From the NCBI RefSeq assembly GCF_029784135.1, contig NC_073746.1, positions 105,338,661-105,402,660 of the forward strand: DNA of 64,000 bases, written 5' to 3'. This document shows positions 46,001-57,028 of this stretch, in pieces (position 1 is the stretch's first letter; the number at the start of each line of letters is the position of its first letter). The notes below the pieces were generated by a model that searched no databases, was not told the origin of the DNA, and worked only from the letters and a program-made list of their open reading frames with translations. The position numbers and the translations under genes were made by a program. This stretch comes from Toxorhynchites rutilus septentrionalis. Its lineage: Eukaryota > Arthropoda > Insecta > Diptera > Culicidae.

Positions 46001-48100
46001 TTGTGCAATGATTTAACGATAATCCGCACCTTTTTTGTTCTGAAATACATTTCTACCAAATATTTTTCAGTTTTCATTCAAATACAGATTGTTTTTCACT
46101 TAATAAAAATAGATTCAAACATCCACATTAACGTAAAATGAGTTATTTACCCCTTTCAAAATCGACGGAGAACAAATCAAATATATACTATGGTTTTCTG
46201 AATGAATCTCAATAGTATGAATACAAATAGAAAATCTGTTGCACAATATAAAGTTAACCAACGCGTGTGATCTCTATGAACTGCAACAGCTAATGTGGGT
46301 AATGGTTCCATAGTTTTCTCGATGATGGACTCGCTTCACAGCGCGCACGAAATTCACGACATATCCCTAGCAACTGCACTTCCTAGATAGGAAACATTTC
46401 GGAAAACCAGGCGACCAGCCATAGAATTTGCGCGTTTTCTCCCCGGCTAAAATTTCATAACGTTTCTGGGGTGACATTTATTTATGACCTTATAAATCAC
46501 TCTCACCCGGACTGATGCACGACGAGTGGTATCGGTGAGGACTTCATGCAAGGCTGAAAAGATTGAAACGTACGTCAAGTGATGGTGGCTGGGTTGCTGT
46601 TTGACGGTGCAGCATAATTAATTTGGCGAAATCAGTCAGTCCATGTGCCGGAAGCGGTGTGCATATCCATCAAAAGGCTTATGATGATAATTTTGTGACC
46701 TACCGTTGCTGGTAAGATTGAAGCTGGGTCGTTTGGAATACAATAAAACAAATACAGAACGAGCATACTGTAAATGATAACAAAACACCAAAGCTGAAAT
46801 TGTTGGGGTGGGTGGTCCTAACCCATAATGTATTATTTCATCATAACTACTCAAAATTCCAGAACCAACCGATTATCAGAAGAGTTTATTTTACAAGCAA
46901 ACAACAGTATTATGTCAGAATCTTTTCATAAAGAGGAATCTACCTTCAGCTCTACTTCTAATGAAGAAATATTGCCGGGCGTCTTATTATTTCATTTTAA
47001 GCATGGAACACATTAAAGTTCTGAGTAATGAAGTCGCGCATAGATTCATCGCTTTAAATTTACCGAGCATTTTAGTTAGAAAGAAGAGATGTTCATCGTG
47101 TTATTTCAGTAAGGTTTTTGTTCTTATCTATCAGTATAAATTTCTTCACCCATTTACTCTACTGTTTCTGTGCCTCGTAATAGCGAATGCACGATGATGA
47201 AGGGACGCGGGTTAAATAATTATTGGGTGCAAAATGGCACAAATAACAATAATCCCATTATTTATTATTCTTCCATTGGCAGCGATGTTCAGTCGTCGAG
47301 AACATCAAAAAACAACGCCTCTATTATAGCTTGACTTCTTGCAGCTTTTTTTCCGCTCTTCATTTTCCACGAACAATCAGCAGTTCCCTATAGCAAGCAA
47401 TTTTCCTCCAACGATCTCGTTAAAAACTCGACATCGACAGCAATTTCAATAGTTCAACGCAAACAAGCTTCATCTTTCCCTGGCGTTTTTCAAACAACTG
47501 TTTGTACAACAATCCGAACGCCATACTCACCCGCCCCTAATAGCTCGTTAGTGTTGATCTTGTACTGCTTCTGCTAATTTAATGAAAATTTCTCTCGATT
47601 TTCCGCCCCCACCACTGGCGGCGCCGGACCAAACGAAACCTATTAAACATCAATTCCTTCATTGAACTGGAATGCTGGCCGACATTGTGGGGGCATCAAG
47701 TCTGGACGGTTGGATGCATTGCACTGCAGCGATTGTTCTGGTTCACATCCAGCGACGCATTGGCCATTTTCAACGGTAAGGACCGAAGCACACAATGTCT
47801 GTTGAACAGAGTTTCCTCGTGCATTCTCCGACGTTATCCTTATGTAACCAAAACTAATTAGCCTGCTGTTGTCCGATGTGAGAGTGTTCCAGGCTTCGTC
47901 AAAAGCACTTGATGGGACCGCGGAATATGCAGTACCCCATCCGTGTTAATGTTTCGAATTGATGCGCAAATACAATACTCCGATATATGACTCGGATTAC
48001 CACATTTTTTCATGATTCATCACATTACATACACACGATCTATAGAATTATAACGAAGGACGCAAAAGCAAATCCAATACTCTTCACAGACAACCCTTCC
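46001..48100. other. Gene-free region, possible host DNA
   Basis: No element end or repeat is recognised over 2.1 kb, and base composition from about 47200 to 47950 is less AT-rich than its neighbours. A short frame from 47672 followed by aacggtaagga near 47776 could be an exon and donor site, but nothing supports it. Confidence 0.35.
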
Positions 48101-48391
48101 TACAGTGATAGACATTCGTTTAGCCGCACTTGAGAAAAAAAACTTGAAACACTTACAAAACAATTAGGAATGTTCTTTTTATAGGGATACTTATTTGCTG
48201 TAGTGATAGTATATTTAAGTCAATTTTATTGAAAGGACGTGCGTCACAATCACACACACACACAAGGCGGCATCGGTGGATATAAAGATTCAAACGTCGT
48301 TTTTTCCCGAGACATACGTTTAGCCGCAGGGCATAAAAATCGAGTTTTCGCATAATCACCAAGCCTTTATCTTTGTTTTTTGAAAAAAAAA

Positions 48392-49727
48392 TGAGTGGGT
48401 TATATCTATGATATAACCGCAAGGTTCACGTGGAACTACCTTAGCTTAGCAATCATTCGTTTGTATTGATTAAATTCTTGATTGAATGAAACAGTTTCCA
48501 AATTCAATTGAGTTCAATATATTTGCTCTGTGAGTGAAAAAAATGAACAAATGCCGTGTAAAGTCAATTCATTTATTGTGATTGATTGTTCTTCGTTACA
48601 AGTAAATTTAATGACGGACCTTTTACGTTTGGTATGATGACTAGAACAAAATATATGTACGGAAGAATTATCAAACGTTTGATGAACCAGCCTAAGGCTG
48701 AAAATCTTTCCAATAAAGACAAAAAAAAATTATCAAACGATTATTTTATTTTACATTTCCCTCTGAAGTTTACATCCCAAAAGTGTACATACTTCTCGAA
48801 TCTCGAATTTGCTTGAAACTGGGAAGTTCATTCGCTTCTAGTGGCTGCACGATTTTCCCAGGTTCCTAAGTTTAGAAGATCATGTTAGGACAGACATATT
48901 CCACTCTGCACAAAAGGCAAGCGAGGACAAAAGTACTCGCAGTTTGCATTTATTTGCAGAGCCGATTTCCCCAGGAACCTCGGTTTTGAAGTCTGTGTTA
49001 TGGAAACACATTTCAATCGGAACAAAAATACTTCCGATTTGTATGAATTCGCAATGCCGATTTCCCCACGCTTCATGGATTTGAAGTCTGTGTTAGGGAA
49101 ACACATTCCAGTCGGAACAAAAATACCCCCGACTTGCATGAATTTGAAATACCGATTTCTCCAGGCACTTTGGTTTAGAAATCTCTATTAGGGAACACAT
49201 TTCGGTGGGAACAAAAGCTCCCCCTACTTTCGTGTGTTCTTTTTCTTCTTTTTGGCTTTAAGAGGGTTTAAACTTTTCAGTTCACTCGCCTCTAGGCTCT
49301 TTCGTGTGTTTGCAATGCCGATTTCGCTGCTTGGTTTTAAAGTCTGTGTTAGGGAACATTTTTCGATGAGAACAAAAGTCCCCCTACTTTCATGTATTTG
49401 CAATGCCGATTTCCCCAAGGCTGCTTGGTTTTGATGGCTGTGTTAGGGAAACCGTAAATCGTGCCAATCAAAACGATGCAGTTAGGGCGTTTAGATAACG
49501 CCTAATATTTTACAGTTATTCAATTGTGTATCTAATGAAAAACAACATTTTGTTAGTTGCGATAGATGCGTAGAAATATTCCCTATCAAGTGATGCAAAC
49601 ATCTCTCCTATCCAGTACGAAATGTTCGAGCTATAAGCATTCGAAATCTTTCATTTTTTCCTGCATGTTCTGTGTTTAGGTTTTCATTTTACCCTCCATA
49701 TATTCCGGTTAGACGTAGTCCCACGTC
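48392..49727 (-). mobile_element. Composite-family element with 95-bp minisatellite (full copy)
   Basis: Both terminal modules are present: the 3' module in reverse from 48392 (gagtgggttatatc) and the 5' module in reverse ending at 49727 (agacgtagtcccacgtc). AAAA flanks both sides (48388-48391 and 49728-49731). The interior has four or more units of about 95 bp (ctgtgttagggaaacacatt landmarks near 48994, 49088, 49184 and 49343), one of them extended by the 55-bp SINE-like scrap. It interrupts the 5' part of the Tc1 element. Confidence 0.75.
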
Positions 49728-49820
49728 AAAATACTAGGGAATGTTCAATTTACAAGATAAATATTAGATGTGCAACGTAAGAAGTTGGTCAGATTAGTAA
49801 TTTACGTAGAATTTAAAGGA

Positions 49821-50806
49821 ATGGCGAAAGGTATTCTAGTGACGGAAGAGGGGCGGAAAATAATAAAGATATTCAGTGAAAAAAGTTTTCTAATCGCTCG
49901 ATCGTAACAAAAATTGGTCTATCTGAGAAAGTGGTACGGAATTTCTTTAAATAGTGCCAGAAATATGAGATATAACGACCAACAAATGGGAACACCAAAG
50001 TTACTCTACGTCTTAAAGGTAGAATAAGACACGAAGCAACCAGGAAACGATGTCCTGCTGTCCTGGCAAAATCGCTTGTTCCAGTAACGAAAAGGCATAT
50101 TGCGCGCATCTTGAATGAGTCACCAAACAGCATGTGGAAGAAACTTCAAGGGAAGCCGAAACTGGCCGCCACCCATAAGCAGAACTATCTCATTTTCGCC
50201 CGGCAATACATGGAATGGAAACTAGAATGGAGAAATGTTGTATTTTCCGGCAAAAAAAGTTCAATTTGAATGGTCCGGTCTGTTACAGTTGCTATTGGTA
50301 CAATTTAAGTCAACGGCATGCCGTGAAATCGAAGCGAAACTTTGGGGCGGAAGTTTGGCAGTATGGGGAGCCGTTTCCTATCACAGCAAACTTCTCATTT
50401 GTATTATTTTCACCCGAATGAACTCCGAAAAGTATCTTCAGTTACTGGAGGATGTTTTGATTGGCCATATTGAGAATAACGCTTCCGAGGATATCGTTTT
50501 TTCAACAGGATTATGCATAGATCCACGTTTCCAAGCAATCGAAGGCATGGTTTGCCGAGAAGGACATTCCGCTTCTTGAATGACCTGCTGGCAGACGATT
50601 GCAGTCCCATAGAGAACCTATGGAGAATCTTGGCTGAGATGGTCTATGCAAACGGATGACAATTTGACAACATTTCCAGTCTCGAGGCAGTAATTCAGGA
50701 ATGTTGGGCTATAATCAATATGGCAACACTTTAAAAGCTGTCTGATTCGATGCCAAAACGAGTTTTCAGAGTGATCCGAAATGGAGGTGGACATACTAAA
50801 TATTAG
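49821..50806 (+). pseudogene. Tc1-like transposase pseudogene
   Basis: From ATG at 49821 the frame starts MAKGILVTEEGRKIIKIFS, a helix-turn-helix beginning, and runs with breaks to a stop at 50804-50806. Landmarks are WRNVVFSG followed by KKFNLNGP (the first catalytic aspartate is lost in a small deletion), GAAVSYHSKL, IVF then QDYA (second aspartate, after a shift) and SPIENLW (final glutamate). With one base restored in thought, the spacing fits DD34E. Stops occur near 49950, 49970, 50498 and 50570. The length fits about 330 codons. It lies in the middle of the TIR-bounded element. It cannot work. Confidence 0.8.
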
Positions 50807-52242
50807 CTACCGATTGGACTCGAAATTTGCTGCACAAATTTTCTTTTGACGTAGGACTACGTCTTTCATTTCTATACCGGGGTGTAAAACCAAAGTTTCG
50901 AGAACGAAAGCGTTACGCTGGAGACCGAGATTTTGAGCGTTAATAGCTCTTAAACAACTGAACGAAATGGTATGATAAACACTTCATTTGAAAGATAAAA
51001 TGTCTACGCGTCATATACTTGTTACTTTTTCATCCAAAAACTTGTTTCAATAGTCTTAAAATTGATTTCAAAACAGGCTATTGAAATCACCAATCGGTAT
51101 ATAAGCGAGCGCCGCTCGTAAACCCACTCAGTTATGATTGAACAGCGATTGGAGCATGTTGTCGCTGTTGTTGTGAAGCTAATTTCGTTTATCATGAAAA
51201 CGCTGATGAACGGTGTCACCAAGAGCCTGTTTGTGCACCTAAGGCCAAAAGGGAATCCATCAGGAGGAGAGTGATGCCACGGTTCCGCTTGAAACATCGG
51301 AGCAGCCGCCACACACACACACACACATACACGCGCGGAATTCTCGTTGCTATCATCGTTGCTGAAAAATAATCTGTCAGTTCCCCTGGGAATTGAAAAA
51401 TACATTCATGCGAAAGAGTTTATTTTAATGTTTTCTATCCATATAACACTGCAACCAAATACATTTGGTTTTGTTATCATTCAATCAATCGCAATTAACA
51501 GGAAAGCTTCTGAATATTTTTTTTCCCCATCAGTGGAAATTTTCGTATCCAATATTGGATGCATAACATGAAAAACGGAAAATGTTTCACATCGCGAAAA
51601 TCAAGTCATTTTCGAGCGATTATTTGCTTTCTATTCATATAATGCTGCGACCAAATACATTTCGTTTTGGATTTTTTCAATCAAGTGCGATCAACGTAAG
51701 ACCACGTCTTTCGGCAATTTATTAGAGGTGCAATGAATCTTTAGGAATTCCCTCTCTACGCGCACTGGCAAACAATGTTTACTCAACAATTTCTCAAACG
51801 AGAAATGGGTGTTGTGAGAAAGGATTAGCGAACGCGAAAACGACAAACGGGAGAAAGATACGTTTGGAGGTTGAAGGAAATTGGCAGAAAACTTCTTCAT
51901 TCTATCATTCAAATAATGTGATTCATACCACATCGTTTTGCCAGAAAGAGATTATTAATGTTCAAAGGAGGAATCGAGTCCTCCGAATTACCCAGCGCAA
52001 ATTAGAGTCGACTATCGATTGCGGCATTCGTACACAAATAATTTTATAATGCAGTTTCACCAAAGTGATTTCTTCGGATATATTCACTACATCATGTCAT
52101 GTATTTCATATTCTTCATTAAGAAATCCATATCCATGGCACCTATCGGTAACGAATTATTATCGAAACCACGATTTTCGCTAAATGCTCCTTTCAGTTCG
52201 GCCTGTAAAAAACTTTTCTGTACCCTAATCCATCAAATTTGG

Positions 52243-52690
52243 AGCCCTGAAAAGGGCCGTTGATTATATGCTAAGTTAATATAGCACGCTCTCCTCGGAT
52301 ACGATGGGCCAGCTGGATGTCCTTGGGCATGATGTGACGCGTTTTGCATGGATAGCACACAAATTGGTATCTTCGAATAAGCCTCCTGCAGCGTCATAGC
52401 CGCGGAACTTTGGAAGCGCAAGTCGGTTTTGAAGTCCTGAGCAATTCCACGATCCAAATGCTGCAAAGGTAGCTGCGGATCAGTAATTCGGTCGACTTCT
52501 GATAGCGATGAATTTCACGCAAAGTTCCCGGTCGATAGCGATGTGGCTTCTCCACCTATCCTGCTACTGGTGCGCTTATCCGAGCTGACTTCGTGTGCCT
52601 TACCACCGAATGACTAACGAGCTGTCTGCGAAAGACTAACGAGCTCGAGTCCTCACGGTGCGAGAGTAGAGTAAGAAATGAACGAAAGCA
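52243..52690 (-). pseudogene. Histone H3 pseudogene, copy a
   Basis: The reverse strand shows H3 blocks in order with frameshifts: HRYRPG, a RRYQKST-like stretch, [17 protein letters not shown], a shortened helix after LQEA and a [14 protein letters not shown] stretch read only after a shift. The 3' stem-loop follows (ggcccttttcagggct in the RNA sense). Upstream, at about 52704, is a TATA-like ttataa. The tail around TARKS is badly damaged. It has the same shortened helix and the same one-base loss as the 22.7 kb copy. Mirror twin at 56581-57028. Confidence 0.85.
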
Positions 52691-52794
52691 AAGGAAGCGT
52701 CATTTTATAAACCATAAAAGTATAGAATCTAAATCCCACCCTTATTATATTCGTGAGTATACAGTAAGCTTATATAATAAAGAGGGTGGGGTTT

Positions 52795-53074
52795 AGGACT
52801 CGTTTCATCGGGACTAAGCAGACAGCTCGTTAGTCCTTCGGTGGTAAGGCACCACGAAAGCAGCTCGGATAAGCGCACCAGCCGCAGGAAGCGTGAAGAA
52901 GCCACATCGCTATCGACCGGGAACTTCACATGAAATTCGTCGCTATCAGAAGTCGACCGAATTGCTGATCCGCAAGCTACATTTGCAGCATTTGGTTCGT
53001 GGAATTGCTCAGGACTTCAAAACCGACTTGCGCTTCCCAAGTTCCGCGGTTATGACGCTGCAGGAGGCGAACTG
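52795..53074 (+). pseudogene. Histone H3 pseudogene, copy b (truncated)
   Basis: It covers the region from the N-terminal tail (actaagcagacagctcg) to LQEA and then ends abruptly in unrelated element sequence. [23 protein letters not shown] and [16 protein letters not shown] are seen. It points away from copy a, with only about 105 bp and a small palindrome between, so the two could form a hairpin in a transcript. Twin at 56197-56476 on the reverse strand. Confidence 0.85.
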
Positions 53075-53446
53075 AAAGAAGCATTTAGCGAAAATCGTGG
53101 TGTCGATGATAATTCGATACCGATAGGTGCCATGGATATGGATTTCATAATGAAGAATATGAAATACATGACATGATGTAGTGAATATATCCCCATATCG
53201 AAGAAATCACATTGATGAAACTGTTTACCGTTTGTCGTTTTTAAGTGTTGGGAAAGGGCATTATTTTTGCTGAGTAAATTCCAAGAAAAAATCCATTCCT
53301 TCTTTAAGCGTGATTCATTCTGCTTCGGATCAACGGAATAGTGATAATCATTTCATACAAAAGATAAAATGTCCAAGAGTTATATGATTGCTATTTATTG
53401 AGTCGGAAAATTGTTTCAATAGCTTAATGATAGCTTCGAAAACAGG

Positions 53447-53906
53447 TTATAAAATGACGCTTCCTTTGCTTTCGTTCATTTCGTACTCTACTCTCGCGAC
53501 TCGTTTGTTTGGGACCAAGCAGATAGCAGGTTAGTCTTTCAGTGGTAAGGCACACGAAAGCAGCTCGGATAAGCGCACCAGCCGCATGATAGGTGAAGAA
53601 GCCACATCACTATCGACCGGGAACTTTGCGTGAAATTCATCGCTATCGGAAGTCGACCGAATTGCTGATCCGCAAGCTACCTTTGCAGCTTTTGGATCGT
53701 GGAATTGCTCAGGACTTCAAAACCGACTTGCGCTTCCAAAGTTCCGCGGTTATGACGCTGCAGGAGGCTTATTCGAAGATACAAATTTGTGTGCTATCCA
53801 CGTAAAACGCGTCACATCATGCCCAAGGACATTCAGCTGGCCCGTCGAATCCAAGGAGAGGGTGCTATATTAGCTTAGCATATAATCAACGGCCCTTTTC
53901 AGGTCT
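53447..53906 (+). pseudogene. Histone H3 pseudogene, copy c, with promoter and 3' stem-loop remains
   Basis: A ttataaaatgacgc sequence at 53447 resembles a TATA box, followed by a short leader and damaged H3. [23 protein letters not shown] and [16 protein letters not shown] are in frame. As in the other copies, two residues (VA) are missing after RPGT, the helix after LQEA is shortened and a base is lost before [10 protein letters not shown]. The stem-loop at 53891-53906 (ggcccttttcaggtct) has one further change. Twin on the reverse strand at 55365-55824. Confidence 0.87.
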
Positions 53907-54680
53907 CCAAATTTGATGGATTAGAGTTCAGAAAAGTTTTTTGCAGGCCAAACTGAAACGAGAATTTTCGTTTGGATGCCATACAGCATCGAGAAAATTC
54001 CGGAAAGATATAATCGTTGCTGAAAAACAGGAAGTGGGTTATATCTATGGTATAACCGCAAGGGTGACGTAGGACTATCGTTGATTTAGAGATCATTTGT
54101 TTGAAGTTGAATCTAAATCCATCCTGAATGAATGAATAAATAAATATTTGGGTGACTTCAAAAACGAGAGTGTTACTTTGAAGACTCAAGGTTTTATGCA
54201 TCCAATATTGGATACAAAAAACCTTGTTCTGAAGAATAATCTTTAGTAGCTTTCCTGTTAACTGCACTTGATTGACAAATCACAAAACCAAATGTATGTG
54301 GTCGCAGTATTATATGGATAGAAAACATTAAAATAAACTCGCTTGAATGTAATTTTCAATTCCAAGGGGAACTGGCAGATTATTTTTCAGCAACGATCAT
54401 TTCTTTCCAGGTTTCCTCTCGATAACCAGCAAACGAAAAGAGTTGCGCGCGTGTATGTGTGTGTGTGGCGGCTGCTTCTATGTCTTCCCGAGGAACCGTA
54501 TTTCGATGCTGATACTCTCTTGGTCACCTTCTCTTCTCCTTCTGATCGATCGGCTTTTCTGCGCTCCCTCACAGTTAAAACAAACTGATTGCATTTCAGG
54601 TCAGGTCAAGCCAGGTAATGAATACCTCGATCCCGCGCTTTTAGCTCGTTCAGTAACGATGTTGTCTTGTCGATGTCCTC

Positions 54681-54830
54681 AGGCGTCGTGCACAAATTAC
54701 GTAACGCAAAAATCCGGATTTTGAACCTCCCCCCTTTCGTAACGCAATTTCCTATCTCCAATAAACAGAAAGTAACGCAACATCTAACCCCTCCCCCCTT
54801 ATCGCGTTACGTAATTTGTGCACGACACCT
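54681..54830. mobile_element. 150-bp MITE inside the H3-bearing element
   Basis: The ends are inverted: aggcgtcgtgcacaaattac, then gtaacgc, against the complement of aggtgtcgtgcacaaattac. Comparison with the compact element 44616-45561 shows the uninterrupted site (gatgtcttcacgaaa). A short ctca may be the target duplication. The copy in the outer element's other half is at 58841-58990. Confidence 0.7.
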
Positions 54831-55364
54831 CACGAAAAATGAATGGGTTTCACCACCAGAATATCATTTCAGTATGCTTTTCATGCGTGATTGAATCGAG
54901 AGAAGGTGTGGTTTACGATGACAATTTGGAAGGCAAACTAGAGGAGAATGAACTCTCTGAGTATGAAAATTTCGGCGACTGAGCAATAATCGATTGAAAA
55001 TTATATAATTTCGGCGATACGAAACATTTTCCGTTTTTCATGTTATACATCCATTATTGGATACGAAAATATCCTACTGATGGGAAAGAATAATCTTCAG
55101 AAGCTTTCCAGCTAATTACACTTGATTGAAAAATTACGAAATCAAATGTATTTGGTCGCTGTGTTCGCCATATAATTAGAAAACATTAAAATAAACTCTT
55201 TCGCATGGATGTATTCTTCAATTCCCAGGGAACTGGCAGATTATTTTTCAGCAACGATTATATCTTTCCGGAATTTTCTCGATGCTGTATGGCATCCAAA
55301 CGAAAATTCTCGTTTCAGTTTGGCCTGCAAAAAACTTTTCTGAACTCTAATCCATCAAATTTGG

Positions 55365-55824
55365 AGACCTGAAAAGGGCCGTTGATTATATGCTAAGCTA
55401 ATATAGCACCCTCTCCTTGGATTCGACGGGCCAGCTGAATGTCCTTGGGCATGATGTGACGCGTTTTACGTGGATAGCACACAAATTTGTATCTTCGAAT
55501 AAGCCTCCTGCAGCGTCATAACCGCGGAACTTTGGAAGCGCAAGTCGGTTTTGAAGTCCTGAGCAATTCCACGATCCAAAAGCTGCAAAGGTAGCTTGCG
55601 GATCAGCAATTCGGTCGACTTCCGATAGCGATGAATTTCACGCAAAGTTCCCGGTCGATAGTGATGTGGCTTCTTCACCTATCATGCGGCTGGTGCGCTT
55701 ATCCGAGCTGCTTTCGTGTGCCTTACCACTGAAAGACTAACCTGCTATCTGCTTGGTCCCAAACAAACGAGTCGCGAGAGTAGAGTACGAAATGAACGAA
55801 AGCAAAGGAAGCGTCATTTTATAA
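55365..55824 (-). pseudogene. Histone H3 pseudogene, copy c of the inner element
   Basis: Exact mirror of 53447-53906, with the same lesions, stem-loop change and TATA-like motif. Confidence 0.85.
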
Positions 55825-56196
55825 CCTGTTTTCGAAGCTATCATTAAGCTATTGAAACAATTTTCCGACTCAATAAATAGCAATCATATAACTCTTGGAC
55901 ATTTTATCTTTTGTATGAAATGATTATCACTATTCCGTTGATCCGAAGCAGAATGAATCACGCTTAAAGAAGGAATGGATTTTTTCTTGGAATTTACTCA
56001 GCAAAAATAATGCCCTTTCCCAACACTTAAAAACGACAAACGGTAAACAGTTTCATCAATGTGATTTCTTCGATATGGGGATATATTCACTACATCATGT
56101 CATGTATTTCATATTCTTCATTATGAAATCCATATCCATGGCACCTATCGGTATCGAATTATCATCGACACCACGATTTTCGCTAAATGCTTCTTT

Positions 56197-56476
56197 CAGT
56201 TCGCCTCCTGCAGCGTCATAACCGCGGAACTTGGGAAGCGCAAGTCGGTTTTGAAGTCCTGAGCAATTCCACGAACCAAATGCTGCAAATGTAGCTTGCG
56301 GATCAGCAATTCGGTCGACTTCTGATAGCGACGAATTTCATGTGAAGTTCCCGGTCGATAGCGATGTGGCTTCTTCACGCTTCCTGCGGCTGGTGCGCTT
56401 ATCCGAGCTGCTTTCGTGGTGCCTTACCACCGAAGGACTAACGAGCTGTCTGCTTAGTCCCGATGAAACGAGTCCT
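56197..56476 (-). pseudogene. Histone H3 pseudogene, copy b of the inner element
   Basis: Exact mirror of 52795-53074; ends at LQEA and joins the same unrelated sequence. Confidence 0.83.
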
Positions 56477-56580
56477 AAACCCCACCCTCTTTATTATATA
56501 AGCTTACTGTATACTCACGAATATAATAAGGGTGGGATTTAGATTCTATACTTTTATGGTTTATAAAATGACGCTTCCTT

Positions 56581-57028
56581 TGCTTTCGTTCATTTCTTAC
56601 TCTACTCTCGCACCGTGAGGACTCGAGCTCGTTAGTCTTTCGCAGACAGCTCGTTAGTCATTCGGTGGTAAGGCACACGAAGTCAGCTCGGATAAGCGCA
56701 CCAGTAGCAGGATAGGTGGAGAAGCCACATCGCTATCGACCGGGAACTTTGCGTGAAATTCATCGCTATCAGAAGTCGACCGAATTACTGATCCGCAGCT
56801 ACCTTTGCAGCATTTGGATCGTGGAATTGCTCAGGACTTCAAAACCGACTTGCGCTTCCAAAGTTCCGCGGCTATGACGCTGCAGGAGGCTTATTCGAAG
56901 ATACCAATTTGTGTGCTATCCATGCAAAACGCGTCACATCATGCCCAAGGACATCCAGCTGGCCCATCGTATCCGAGGAGAGCGTGCTATATTAACTTAG
57001 CATATAATCAACGGCCCTTTTCAGGGCT
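56581..57028 (+). pseudogene. Histone H3 pseudogene, copy a of the inner element
   Basis: Exact mirror of 52243-52690, including [17 protein letters not shown] and the 3' stem-loop. Confidence 0.83.
57013..57028 (+). promoter_or_regulatory. Relic histone mRNA 3' stem-loop
   Basis: Ggcccttttcagggct forms a six-pair stem (one a G-U pair) with a TTTC loop. It differs from the metazoan replication-dependent histone stem-loop consensus only at the last base. It lies about 35 bp after the H3 coding remains, where a real gene would have it. Its twin is at 52243-52258 on the other strand. This element is normally bound by SLBP instead of a poly-A tail. Confidence 0.75.

Noticed and set aside
47672..47776. 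A short exon with a donor site
   Set aside because: There is no upstream or downstream exon and the frame is short; the match to a donor site is easily chance.
51022..51405. A 127-codon frame present twice (also at 57866-58249)
   Set aside because: The apparent conservation comes from the palindrome. It includes a CA microsatellite translated as a valine-cysteine run and no domain.
54343..54724. Mirrored frames of 60-93 codons (also at 58947-59328)
   Set aside because: They exist only because the element is duplicated in inverted form; there is no protein-like feature.
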